From Dickeya zeae NCPPB 2538 (lineage in GTDB: Bacteria; Pseudomonadota; Gammaproteobacteria; Enterobacterales; Enterobacteriaceae), in the NCBI RefSeq assembly GCF_000406165.1, contig NZ_CM001977.1, positions 1,742,937-1,806,936 of the forward strand: DNA of 64,000 nt, in the 5' to 3' direction. The translations under genes and the position numbers were made by a program. The notes beneath the pieces are model-generated. The model searched no databases. It was not told the origin of the DNA and saw nothing but the letters and a program-made list of their open reading frames with translations. Of the stretch, positions 1 through 8,164 are shown piece by piece (the stretch's first letter is position 1; each line of letters opens with the position of its first letter).

Positions 1-582
1 CCCGGTCAGGTCTTCACGCTCAAGCGCATTGTCATCGATATCGGCTGCGTCGGCGTTCGGCGCTTCGCGCTCCAGATTATGGCGCGACAGCGTCACCCAC
101 CAGGGGGCCAGCGGGTCATCGCCGGTAGTAATGTACTGGGTCAGGTCAGCAAAGAAACCCCGATCGCCTTTTAACGGATGACGGCGCATTTCCGCGACTG
201 CCCAATCGCCTTCTTTAAAGTCCTGCTCGACGCCACGCACCGGGCGGCAGGGAATGGCGTCTTTCAGCAACGGATGATCCGGCACGATGGACAAACGGTC
301 ATCTTTTTTCTGTACCCGGCCGACAAAGCGGGTCAGAAACGGTTCCACCAGCGATTCCGGTTCCGCGATTTCGCGCTCTTTTTCGGTATGCAGCGTGACG
401 ATGATGCGGTCGCCGTGCATCACTTTTTTCATGTGCGGCGGCGGGATGAAGTAGCTCTTCTGCGCGTCGGCTTCAAGAAAACCAAATCCTTTGTCGGTGG
501 CTTTGACGATACCTTCCGCTCGTGGCGTCTGAGAGTGGAGTTGCTGTTTAAGCTGCGCAAGCAGCGGGTTATCTTGAAACAT
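1..582 (-). CDS. rnb: exoribonuclease II, N-terminal part (runs off the left edge)
   Basis: The minus strand from an ATG at 582 stays open to the window edge for 194 codons, starting MFQDNPLLAQLKQQLHSQ. This matches the N-terminal cold-shock-domain region of RNase II, the processive 3'-to-5' hydrolytic exoribonuclease of mRNA decay. The segments KGFGFLEAD and MHGDRIIV are typical of its RNA-binding CSD1/CSD2. The catalytic RNB domain lies outside the window. In E. coli rnb is also close to fabI and the sap operon, so the position supports the call. The 140 bases between its start and the DUF2335 gene at 723 would hold its promoter; I see no clear operator there. Confidence 0.93.
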   Translation of the reverse strand, partial: MFQDNPLLAQLKQQLHSQTPRAEGIVKATDKGFGFLEADAQKSYFIPPPHMKKVMHGDRIIVTLHTEKEREIAEPESLVEPFLTRFVGRVQKKDDRLSIVPDHPLLKDAIPCRPVRGVEQDFKEGDWAVAEMRRHPLKGDRGFFADLTQYITTGDDPLAPWWVTLSRHNLEREAPNADAADIDDNALEREDLTG

Positions 583-722
583 AGCGTCCAGAATTGCGGT
601 TAATAGTGGCTTTAGCGGCAGACAGTTTTACGCGAATCGGCCGCTGGCGGCAAGCGTTGCTGCAATGAACAGCCTGTACAATGCCGACGTGTTCGAACTG
701 CGTATCGGGGGAGCCTGGTGGA

Positions 723-1232
723 TTATTCGTTGTTGTTGGAAGGACGATATCGTCCGATAACAAATACCGACGCCAGCCCGATTAAATCAAGCGTGATTAA
801 CGTACCGGCAAACACCATTTCGCCTTTCCAGGCAAAAAAGGTCGCGATCGCCAGAATAGTCATGGTAATGGCGAATGCCATCCACTGCCCGCGTTTGTCT
901 CTGCTTATCTCGCCGTCGAGGCCTTTCTCAGTGATACGATGACGATGGGCCTGCTCTCGCTCGCTTTTCGCCATGATCCTTTCAGCGCCGTTGGGCACGA
1001 TATCATCGTACTCTTTCAGCATTTCTGGAGGGGGAAGCGGTCCGCGAAAAAATGTGGATGAAACGATGGCTTGAATCTGTGGCCTGGCAAGCAGGCGCTC
1101 AAGGAATACCGGGTTTTCAATCAGCGTAGACTCGACCTTTTCGGCAAGCGCCTGTGCCTCTTCATTTTCCCTGTTCTGTGTGTCAGCGTTTTGCAATCCC
1201 TGACGTAATTCCTTTTCTTCTTCCGTATGCAT
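723..1232 (-). CDS. DUF2335 family membrane protein
   Basis: A 169-residue protein. An acidic, glutamate-rich N-terminal helix region (about residues 1-45) is followed by a middle segment with REQAHRHRITEKGLD, and then by two predicted membrane helices (about 117-135 and 139-158) ending in a short RYRPSNNNE tail. The combination 'REQ-HRH...RGQW' before two C-terminal helices is what I associate with DUF2335, whose function is unknown. The start codon lies 50 bases inside the 3' end of the upstream small gene (1183-1389), in another frame, so the two are probably translationally coupled. It is not in the E. coli K-12 version of this locus, so it is probably accessory. Confidence 0.75.
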   Translation of the reverse strand: MHTEEEKELRQGLQNADTQNRENEEAQALAEKVESTLIENPVFLERLLARPQIQAIVSSTFFRGPLPPPEMLKEYDDIVPNGAERIMAKSEREQAHRHRITEKGLDGEISRDKRGQWMAFAITMTILAIATFFAWKGEMVFAGTLITLDLIGLASVFVIGRYRPSNNNE

Positions 1233-1389
1233 TCATCGCTACTCTTAGGTCGTCGCCTATGGCTTGAAAATCGCTGGCCATTCTCTGCGCATCACTTTGC
1301 TTGTTGATGTCTGCCAGATAGTCTGTCGCTGGCATCAGATCTAAAATGCTGCCGGCGGCACGAAGATACCTACGGGTTGCCTTCAACAT
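1183..1389 (-). CDS. small hypothetical protein overlapping the DUF2335 gene
   Basis: A 68-residue, basic, soluble-looking protein beginning MLKATRRYLRAAG and ending GITSGIAKR. Family not recognised. A GGAGATAAAAC ribosome-binding stretch precedes the ATG on the minus strand. Its last 50 bases overlap the beginning of the DUF2335 gene in a different frame, which argues for a two-gene unit. The pair shares an upstream region with the ERIC element at 1471-1597. No membrane helix or known motif is visible. It could be a partner or regulator of the DUF2335 membrane protein; this is inference from arrangement only. Confidence 0.6.
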   Translation of the reverse strand: MLKATRRYLRAAGSILDLMPATDYLADINKQSDAQRMASDFQAIGDDLRVAMNAYGRRKGITSGIAKR

Positions 1390-1470
1390 GTTTTATCTCC
1401 TTAGGGCCAACACTGGTGATACTCTTCTTAGTTAATCTTACTTGAGTATGGCACGGTTGCAAATAACGAC

Positions 1471-1597
1471 TATACCCCAAATAATTCGAGTTGCAGGAAG
1501 GCGGCAAGTGAGTGAACCCCGATGAGCTTACTGAGGTAAGTGATTCGGGTGAACGAACGCAGCCAACACACCTGCAACTTGAAGAATGAAGGGTATA
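1471..1597. repeat. ERIC (intergenic repeat unit), full length
   Basis: This 127-base element starts TATACCCCAAATAATTCGAG and ends with GAAGAATGAAGGGTATA. Its ends are imperfect inverted repeats (GTTGCAGG against CCTGCAAC). The centre carries the ERIC hallmark GAGCTTACTGAGGTAAGTGA followed by GGGTGAACGAACGCAGCCAA. The length equals the usual ERIC size. It sits between the small gene at 1389 and the end of ydeP at 1698 and accounts for most of this 308-base gene-free stretch. Confidence 0.9.
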
Positions 1598-1663
1598 AAC
1601 AATCTGTTGTCGCAGTTTACGGGCATCAGTATGGCACCCGTTGTGGATAGCATGATGGATTAA

Positions 1664-1689
1664 GCCGGGCGTGAAAGAACCCACCCGGC
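1664..1689 (-). terminator. weak stem-loop after ydeP
   Basis: GCCGGG at 1664-1669 pairs with CCCGGC at 1684-1689, directly downstream of the ydeP stop on the minus strand. There is no strong T-run, so it is only a possible terminator. Confidence 0.35.
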
Positions 1690-1697
1690 CAATGGGA

Positions 1698-4007
1698 TCA
1701 GGCAATGCGTTGCAGCGTGGTGTCGGCACTGGGGGTAATGCGTACCGGCACGGATTTGGACGTCGGCGTGAAGGTGTCGTCGCCATAGCTGGATAACGGT
1801 ACCAGCGGATTGGTTTCCGGATAGTACGCCGCCAGATTACCGCGTGGGATGTTATAGCTGACCAACCGAAACCCGCTGACTTTACGCTCGATGTGGTCAT
1901 GCCACAGGGTTTCGATATCTACCCGGTCGCCGTCTTGCAGACCCAGCGCGGCGATATCTTCCGGGTGCATGAACAGCACGTCACGCTGGCCGTACACGCC
2001 GCGATAACGGTCATCCAGCCCGTAAATCGTGGTGTTGTACTGGTCGTGGGAACGCAGTGTTTGCAGGGTAAATGGTGCCGGGGTATCGCCGTATACCGGC
2101 ACCACGCTGTCTGGCAAGGCGGCGGCACTGAAACCAGCCTTACCGGTGGACGTGTTGAAACGGTAGTCGGCGGCGGCGTTACCCAGCCAGAATCCCCCCG
2201 GTTCGGCGCAGCGCTGATTGAAGTCAGCAAAACCCGGCAGGGTGGCGGCGATATGATCGCGGATCAGGTTATAGTCGGCCGCCAGCGCCAGCCAGTCGAG
2301 GTGCGCGTTGCCGAGGACGGCGTGGGCAATGCCCGCCACGATGGCGGTTTCCGAGCGTTGTTGGTCCGACAACGGCGGGCTTATCCCTTCAGAGGCATGC
2401 ACCATGCTAAACGAGTCCTCGACGGTGACGAATTGTGGGCCACTGGCCTGCATATCCCGTTCGGTGCGCCCCAGCGTCGGCAGAATCAGCGTATCACGTT
2501 GTGCGGTAATCAAGTGGCTGCGGTTGAGCTTGGTGCTGATATACACCGCCAGTTCGCAGCGGCTAAGCGCCTGTGCCGTGCGATCGGTATCTGGCGCGGC
2601 GGCGGCCAGATTGCCACCCAGCGCGATTAAGACCCGCACCTCATCACGCAGCATCGCCTCCAGCGCTTGTACGGTATTGTGGCCGTGGCCGCGCGGCGGG
2701 GTAAAACCGAAGTGACGTGCCAGACTATCGAGCATCGCGTCAGAGGGTTTTTCATCAATCCCCATGGTGCGGTTACCCTGCACATTGCTATGGCCTCGCA
2801 CCGGGCACAAACCAGCCCCCGGTTTGCCGAGCTGACCAAACAACAGTTGCAGGTTGACGATTTCCCGCACGGTGGCGACCGAGTGACGGTGTTGCGTAAT
2901 CCCCATCGCCCAGGTGCAGATCACCCGCTCAGAGCGCCGGTAAATGTCGGCGACATAGCGGATTTGCGCTTCACTCAGCCCGGACTGCTGGACGATTTTG
3001 TCCCACGAGGTGGCATCCACCTGTTGCAGATAGGCGTTGACGCCGTCGGTATGCTTATTAATGAAGTCCTGATCAAAAAGCCCGGTGTCGCCTGCCGCCA
3101 GACGTTGACGATGGGCTTCCAGCAGCGCTTTTACCATGCCGCGTACTGCCGCCATGTCACCACCCAGATGCGGTTGCAGGTAGGTTTCGCTGATGGTGCC
3201 GGACAGTGGCGTCAGCAATTCTAGCGGGTTTTGCGGGTTGGCGAAGCGTTCCAGACCCCGTTCGCGCAAGGTGTTAAACGCCACGATGTGCGCACCGCGA
3301 TCGGCGGCATGCCGCAAGCTGTGCAACATCCGGGGGTGATTGGTACCGGGGTTCTGACCGAAGACGAAAATGGCATCGGCGTGTTCGAAGTCCGCTAACC
3401 GTACCGTGCCTTTACCCACGCCAATACTTTGCTTGAGTCCGGTACCGCTGGCTTCGTGACACATGTTGGAGCAGTCGGGAAAATTATTTGTGCCCGCCAT
3501 ACGGCCGAACAATTGATACAGGTAAGAGGCTTCGTTACTGGCCCGACCGGAAGTATAAAGCTCCATCTGGTCGGGGTGTTCCAGCGTGCGGATATGGCTG
3601 GCGATAAGCGCAAAAGCATCGTCCCAGCTTATCGGCACGTAATGGTCGCGCTCCGGGTCGTAACGCAGCGGGTGAGTCAGCCTGCCTTGATATTCGAGAA
3701 AATAATCGCTCTGGCGGCGCAGTGTACTGACGCTGTGCTCAGCAAAGAAGTCCGGCCCGGCAGCTTTGCGGGTGGCTTCCCAACTGACCGCCTTGGCACC
3801 GTTTTCACAAAAGCTGAAGGTGCTGCTGTTGTCATCTCCCCAGGCACAGCCGGGGCAGTCGAATCCTTTGCTTTTGTTGACGCGCATCAAATTACGGATA
3901 TTTTTCAGCGCCTGTTTGCTGTCCAGGACAAAGCGGGTGGTGGCTTCCAGTGAACCCCAACCGCCAGCAGCGGCGCGGTATGGCTTAATGGCAGATTTAA
4001 ATTTCAT
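1698..4007 (-). CDS. ydeP: FdhF/YdeP-family molybdopterin oxidoreductase
   Basis: A 769-residue cytoplasmic protein of the formate-dehydrogenase-like family, close to the length of E. coli YdeP. Visible landmarks are FDCPGCAWGDD near residue 50, ELYTSGRASNEASY in the Mo-bisMGD binding core, CHEASGTGL around 185, and the C-terminal dinucleotide-binding segment with HDQYNTTIYGLDDRYRGV. YdeP in E. coli is linked to acid resistance under EvgA control; its substrate is unknown to me. Here it is divergent from a LysR regulator (start 4211) with about 200 bases between them, so local control by that regulator is likely. A hairpin at 1664-1689 lies just after the stop. Confidence 0.85.
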   Translation of the reverse strand: MKFKSAIKPYRAAAGGWGSLEATTRFVLDSKQALKNIRNLMRVNKSKGFDCPGCAWGDDNSSTFSFCENGAKAVSWEATRKAAGPDFFAEHSVSTLRRQSDYFLEYQGRLTHPLRYDPERDHYVPISWDDAFALIASHIRTLEHPDQMELYTSGRASNEASYLYQLFGRMAGTNNFPDCSNMCHEASGTGLKQSIGVGKGTVRLADFEHADAIFVFGQNPGTNHPRMLHSLRHAADRGAHIVAFNTLRERGLERFANPQNPLELLTPLSGTISETYLQPHLGGDMAAVRGMVKALLEAHRQRLAAGDTGLFDQDFINKHTDGVNAYLQQVDATSWDKIVQQSGLSEAQIRYVADIYRRSERVICTWAMGITQHRHSVATVREIVNLQLLFGQLGKPGAGLCPVRGHSNVQGNRTMGIDEKPSDAMLDSLARHFGFTPPRGHGHNTVQALEAMLRDEVRVLIALGGNLAAAAPDTDRTAQALSRCELAVYISTKLNRSHLITAQRDTLILPTLGRTERDMQASGPQFVTVEDSFSMVHASEGISPPLSDQQRSETAIVAGIAHAVLGNAHLDWLALAADYNLIRDHIAATLPGFADFNQRCAEPGGFWLGNAAADYRFNTSTGKAGFSAAALPDSVVPVYGDTPAPFTLQTLRSHDQYNTTIYGLDDRYRGVYGQRDVLFMHPEDIAALGLQDGDRVDIETLWHDHIERKVSGFRLVSYNIPRGNLAAYYPETNPLVPLSSYGDDTFTPTSKSVPVRITPSADTTLQRIA

Positions 4008-4210
4008 GATTCGCTACGCAGGTGATGATGTTTTTAGTATGTAAAAAAATCTTTAAAACTTTGCTTGCTAATCAAGAGTGTAGGCGGCGTACCGTAAGGC
4101 GTCTAATCAAAGGGGATAATAGCGGGATAGAGGAGGCTTATCGTGGTGGTCATCTCTGCTGCATCAGGGGGAGTGGTATACTGCCTCAGCCCGACATGCT
4201 GGAGAACCTG

Positions 4211-5110
4211 ATGGACATTAAGCAACTTATCTACTTGTGTAATCTGGAAAAAGAGCGCCATTTCGGCCGTGCGGCTGAGGCCAGCTTCGTCAGCCAGCCA
4301 ACATTATCGATGCGATTAAAGAACCTGGAGCGGGAATTGGGGTTGTCGCTGATTAATCGGGGTAATAATTTCGAGGGGTTTACCGCCGAAGGCGAACGGG
4401 TGTTGGCCTGGGCGCGGGAAATGGTGTCGGTCTATCAGGGGTTGAAGCTGGAGGCGGCATCACTGGCGCGCGGTACCAGCGGGTTGCTGCGCATCGGTGC
4501 AGTACCGCAATGCAGCATGGCGTTGCCAGCCTTGCTGGCAGAAGTCAGCCGTGCCTACCCGGAGATGGATTATCAGGTCGCACTGTTTAGCGCCGATCAG
4601 TTGCTGGAAGCACTTACCGCCCACACGGTGGATGTCGGGATCGGTTTTTTCGAGCTGACGACGCTGCGCGAGTTACATTTTCAGGCCTCCTCGCTGGCGG
4701 AGCAGGGGGCTTCGCTGCTGTATCATCCACGCTACTTTCCCACGCTACAGGGGAACGGCCCACTGACGCTAGCGGAACTGGCGACAGTGCCATTATGTCT
4801 GGCGGAACCCAGCCGGTATTTTCGCCGCTATCTGGACGGTCAGTTCCGGGAAGCCGGGGTGACGCCGCGAGTGCGGGTGGAAAGCACCTCGATACTGCAA
4901 CTGATGCAAGGTGTGTTCGTCGGGCTGGGATGCGGCATTGTACCCAATGGCAGTTTGCTGCCGGAGATGACCCCGGAGCTGGCCTGGCGGCCGTTGGCAT
5001 TGGCACCGATGTCGCGACACGGCGCGGTGGTGATTGCTGAAGCCGGGCGCGCCACCATGCTGGCACAACATTTCTTTGACGCCGCGCAGCACTGGTTGGG
5101 GGAGCGTTAA
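4211..5110 (+). CDS. LysR-family transcriptional regulator
   Basis: The 299-residue protein has the LysR layout: winged HTH at residues 1-60 (MDIKQLIYLCNLEKERHFGRAAEASFVSQPTLSMRLKNLE) and a periplasmic-binding-protein-like effector domain from about 90. The ATG at 4211 was chosen because GGAG at 4201-4204 is properly spaced and LysR proteins start just before the HTH; the reading frame stays open upstream to 4022 without better signals. It is divergent from ydeP and so its probable regulator. The effector is unknown. Its stop overlaps, on the other strand, the end of a hydrophobic open frame that follows fabI. Confidence 0.85.
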   Translation: MDIKQLIYLCNLEKERHFGRAAEASFVSQPTLSMRLKNLERELGLSLINRGNNFEGFTAEGERVLAWAREMVSVYQGLKLEAASLARGTSGLLRIGAVPQCSMALPALLAEVSRAYPEMDYQVALFSADQLLEALTAHTVDVGIGFFELTTLRELHFQASSLAEQGASLLYHPRYFPTLQGNGPLTLAELATVPLCLAEPSRYFRRYLDGQFREAGVTPRVRVESTSILQLMQGVFVGLGCGIVPNGSLLPEMTPELAWRPLALAPMSRHGAVVIAEAGRATMLAQHFFDAAQHWLGER

Positions 5111-5232
5111 CCGTGGCATCGCGGCATGATTCGCCGATACGAACCCAAACGCAAAAACACAACCGGTAAGACGAGAACCACAATCAGGACGATAATGAAA
5201 GGGATGGCGAACGAGGCATAACGGGCGGGAAC

Positions 5233-5260
5233 CCTGTGCCAGACTGGCGTCCGGCACAGG
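5233..5260 (-). terminator. stem-loop downstream of fabI
   Basis: CCTGTGCC at 5233-5240 pairs perfectly with GGCACAGG at 5253-5260; inside, GAC/GTC extends the stem to a TGGC loop. It lies 8 bases past the fabI stop (minus strand). No T-run follows, so it may be an mRNA-stabilising or Rho-assisted end rather than a classical intrinsic terminator. Confidence 0.55.
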
Positions 5261-5268
5261 CGGCGTGA

Positions 5269-6060
5269 TTATTCGCCCAGTTCCAGCTCGTTCATGGCAG
5301 CGATATTGAAGCCGCCGTCAACGTGCAGAACTTCACCGGAGATACCGGCTGCCAGGTCAGAACACATGAACGCGGCGGCGTTGCCCACGTCTTCAATGGT
5401 GACCACACGGCGGATCGGGGTAACCGCTTCGCAGTGAGACAGCATCTTCTTGAAGTTTTTGATGCCGGAAGCGGCCAGTGTGCGGATCGGACCGGCGGAG
5501 ACGGCATTGACGCGCACGCCGTCGCGGCCCATGGCGTTGGCCATGTAGCGCACGTTGGCTTCCAGCGACGCTTTCGCCAGACCCATCACGTTGTAGTTCG
5601 GAATGGCGCGCTCGGCACCCAGGTAGGACAGAGTCATCAGCGCGGAGTTCGGGTTCAGCATGCTGCGGCAAGCTTTCGCCATCGCCACAAAGCTGTAAGC
5701 GCTGATGTCATGAGCGATGGCAAAACCTTCGCGGGTGACGGCGTTCACGTAGTCGCCATCCAACTGGTCGCCCGGCGCGTAAGCGATGGAGTGTACGAAA
5801 CCGTCGAATTTCGGCCAGACTTTCGCCAGTTCGGCGAACAGTGCGTCAATGCTGGCATCTTCCGCCACATCACACGGTAAAACGATGCTTGAATCGAACT
5901 CTTTGGCAAACTCTTCCACACGTGACTTCAGCTTGTCGTTCTGATAGGTGAACGCCAGTTCTGCACCTTCGCGATGCATTGCCTGTGCGATACCGTATGC
6001 GATGGAGCGGTTGCTGGCAACGCCCGTTACCAGAATGCGCTTACCGTTAAGAAAACCCAT
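5269..6060 (-). CDS. fabI: enoyl-[acyl-carrier-protein] reductase (NADH)
   Basis: 263 residues, one more than E. coli FabI. It catalyses the last reduction of each fatty-acid elongation cycle and is the triclosan target. The short-chain dehydrogenase fold shows the N-terminal NADH site (ILVTGVASNRSIAYGIA). The catalytic tyrosine/lysine region reads LSYLGAERAIPNYNVMGLAKASLE, where the second Tyr and the Lys are the active-site pair. The AGPIRTLAASGIKNFKKM substrate loop is also present. It is a single gene with its own promoter region (6061-6200), upstream of which the sap operon ends on the same strand. Confidence 0.97.
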   Translation of the reverse strand: MGFLNGKRILVTGVASNRSIAYGIAQAMHREGAELAFTYQNDKLKSRVEEFAKEFDSSIVLPCDVAEDASIDALFAELAKVWPKFDGFVHSIAYAPGDQLDGDYVNAVTREGFAIAHDISAYSFVAMAKACRSMLNPNSALMTLSYLGAERAIPNYNVMGLAKASLEANVRYMANAMGRDGVRVNAVSAGPIRTLAASGIKNFKKMLSHCEAVTPIRRVVTIEDVGNAAAFMCSDLAAGISGEVLHVDGGFNIAAMNELELGE

Positions 6061-6215
6061 GGCTGTATCCTTGTGATCATTGTTGCTGCGATCATCGTCA
6101 ATAAAAATAATTATTTACCATGATCGGTGTGAATAAACTGGGCGATTCTAGCATGTATAGCGGCCCAAGGGGTACTCCAACCACTAGCGACGGAACCGAG
6201 CCGGGCGAGGAGAAT

Positions 6216-6235
6216 GGCTAACCGAACGGTTAGCC
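6216..6235 (-). terminator. perfect stem-loop between sapF and fabI
   Basis: GGCTAACCG (6216-6224) and CGGTTAGCC (6227-6235) form a 9-bp perfect stem with a two-base AA gap. It lies about 105 bases past the sapF stop and about 155 upstream of fabI. No T-run; it may end the sap transcript or act as a protein-binding palindrome. Confidence 0.45.
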
Positions 6236-6341
6236 AGAATAGTGATTATCTTTATCGTGATTACCGTCGAGCGTGACTGTTGTTAGTGGTTATTGCTTTT
6301 ACCCCTATTGCTTTACCCGTATGACTTTACTCATATGGCGA

Positions 6342-7157
6342 TTAGCCGAGGCCGTGATCCCGCCGCCAGGCGTCGGCACTCAGTGCCTCGCCAAAGTGAC
6401 TGGCGATCAAACGCTTGGTCAGGTCATGTAACGGCGATGCCAGCACATCGGCAGTGCTGCCGCGTTCGACCACTTCGCCTGCCTGCATGACCAGAATCTG
6501 GTCGCTGATGTGTTTCATCATGCCCAGATGCTGGGTGACGTAGATATAGGAGATGCCGTGTTTTTCCTGTAGTTCCAGCATCAGGTTGATTATCTGGGAG
6601 CGTACCGACATATCCAGTGACGCCAGCACCTCGTCTGCCACGATCACCTTAGGTTGTAGTATTAACGCCCGCGCCAGCCCGATGCGCTGTTTCTGGCCTG
6701 GTGCCAGTGCGTGCGGGTAGTAGGTGGCGTGGTCGGCACGCAGGCCAACCTGACGCAACGCCAGATTAATGGCTTTTTCCCGCTCTTGCGGCGTCAGGTC
6801 GGTATTGAGTCGCAGCGGCAACTCCAGCAGTTGACCAATTCGCTGGCGTGGGTTGAGCGAGTTGGCCGAATCCTGAAAGATCATGCGAATACGCTGACTA
6901 CGGTAGTGATAGTCACCGTATTGCAGCGGATGATCGTCAATGACCAGTTCACCGGAGGTGGGGGGGATCACGCCGCTCAGCATCTTGGCCAGCGTGGATT
7001 TACCTGACCCGTTTTCGCCGATGATCGCCAGCGTTTGCCGCTCGCGCAGCGTGAAACTCACCGATTTCACCGCCTCAACGTGCTGACGTCGGAACCAGCC
7101 GGTGCGGTAGCGGAAGGTTTTGGTGAGATTACGGGCTTCCAGCAGGGTTTCCACCAT
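6342..7157 (-). CDS. sapF: peptide transport ATP-binding protein SapF
   Basis: A 271-residue ABC ATPase and the last gene of sapABCDF. Walker A reads GENGSGKST; the signature region, normally LSGGQ-like, is here LAPGQKQRIGLARAL; Walker B is VIVADEVLASLD. The start at 7157 (MVETLLEARNL) was chosen because its ATG overlaps the sapD TGA by one base (TGATG), a typical coupled junction. The frame stays open further upstream inside sapD. SapD and SapF energise the SapBC permease, which with SapA takes up antimicrobial peptides and has been linked to Trk potassium uptake and putrescine export. Confidence 0.94.
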   Translation of the reverse strand: MVETLLEARNLTKTFRYRTGWFRRQHVEAVKSVSFTLRERQTLAIIGENGSGKSTLAKMLSGVIPPTSGELVIDDHPLQYGDYHYRSQRIRMIFQDSANSLNPRQRIGQLLELPLRLNTDLTPQEREKAINLALRQVGLRADHATYYPHALAPGQKQRIGLARALILQPKVIVADEVLASLDMSVRSQIINLMLELQEKHGISYIYVTQHLGMMKHISDQILVMQAGEVVERGSTADVLASPLHDLTKRLIASHFGEALSADAWRRDHGLG

Positions 7158-8149
7158 CAGGATTCCTCCATATTGAGCGGGAAGTGGCAGGCGTACCAAT
7201 GGTTTTTCACCGGAACGAGCGGCGGTGCCGTCATACACCGTTTTTGCGAATAGGGACAACGCGGCCCCAGTCGACAGCCGACGGGCAGGTGCGCCAGCGC
7301 CGGAATCGCCCCCGGCAGCGCATTCAGGCGGCTCTTGTGTGGTAATGAACAGCCGAAATCCGGCATGGCGCGGATCAACGCCTGGGTGTAAGGGTGGTGC
7401 GGCGCGCTGATCAATTCATCGCTGACCGCGCTTTCCACCGTCTGGCCGCAGTACAGTACGTTGATACGATCCGCCCATTTGCTCATGGTCTGCAAATCGT
7501 GGCTGATTAACAAAATGGTGGTGTTGTTGTTCTGGTTAAGCCGGGAAAGCAGGCGGAAAATTTGCGCCTGTGTCGTGGCTTCCATCGCGTTGGTCGGCTC
7601 ATCGGCAATCAGCAGTCTGGGCTGGTTGGCCAGCGCGATGGCGATCATCACCTTCTGGCATTCCCCTTCGGTCAGTTCATAGGGGTAGCTGCGCATAATG
7701 TCTTTATGGTCTTTGATGCCGACGCGGTGCAGCAATTCGATGGCCCGGCGTTTGCGCCAGTTAACGCGCTGCCACCAGCGGCCTTTGTACGTCCAGCCGG
7801 GAATGGATTGAATCAACTGGCGACCGACACGCGCGGAGGGATCCAGACAGGATTGTGGTTCCTGAAAGATCATCGACATGTTGTGGCGCACCAGTTTACG
7901 GCGCTGACGGGGGGTGAGTTGCAGCAAATCCACGTCATCGAAACGGAAACGATCAGCGGTAATACGCCAGTTTTCCTTGTTGATGCCGCAAATGGCTTTG
8001 GCGATAAGACTCTTGCCAGAGCCGGATTCACCGACCAGCCCGCGAATTTCACCCTCGTTAAGGCTGATGCTGACGCGATCCACCGCTTTCACCGGGCCAT
8101 CCGGGGTGAGGAATTCAATGGTCAGATTACGAATTTCCAGTAATGCCAT
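7157..8149 (-). CDS. sapD: peptide transport ATP-binding protein SapD
   Basis: 330 residues, the same as E. coli SapD. Dpp/Opp-type ABC ATPase with Walker A GESGSGKS, an ABC signature region LTEGECQKVMIAIAL, Walker B LLIADEPTNAME and H-loop LLISHDLQ. The C-terminal oligopeptide-ABC extension contains the Cys-rich GCRLGPRCPYSQKRCM, typical of OppD/DppD relatives. It starts 15 bases after sapC. The partner ATPase SapF follows with a one-base overlap. Confidence 0.95.
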   Translation of the reverse strand: MALLEIRNLTIEFLTPDGPVKAVDRVSISLNEGEIRGLVGESGSGKSLIAKAICGINKENWRITADRFRFDDVDLLQLTPRQRRKLVRHNMSMIFQEPQSCLDPSARVGRQLIQSIPGWTYKGRWWQRVNWRKRRAIELLHRVGIKDHKDIMRSYPYELTEGECQKVMIAIALANQPRLLIADEPTNAMEATTQAQIFRLLSRLNQNNNTTILLISHDLQTMSKWADRINVLYCGQTVESAVSDELISAPHHPYTQALIRAMPDFGCSLPHKSRLNALPGAIPALAHLPVGCRLGPRCPYSQKRCMTAPPLVPVKNHWYACHFPLNMEES

Positions 8150-8164
8150 GATGCAGTTCCGTCA

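Noticed and set aside
1370..1900. 176-codon minus-strand frame across the ERIC element
   Set aside because: It reads through the ERIC repeat and into ydeP in another frame; no coding signal.
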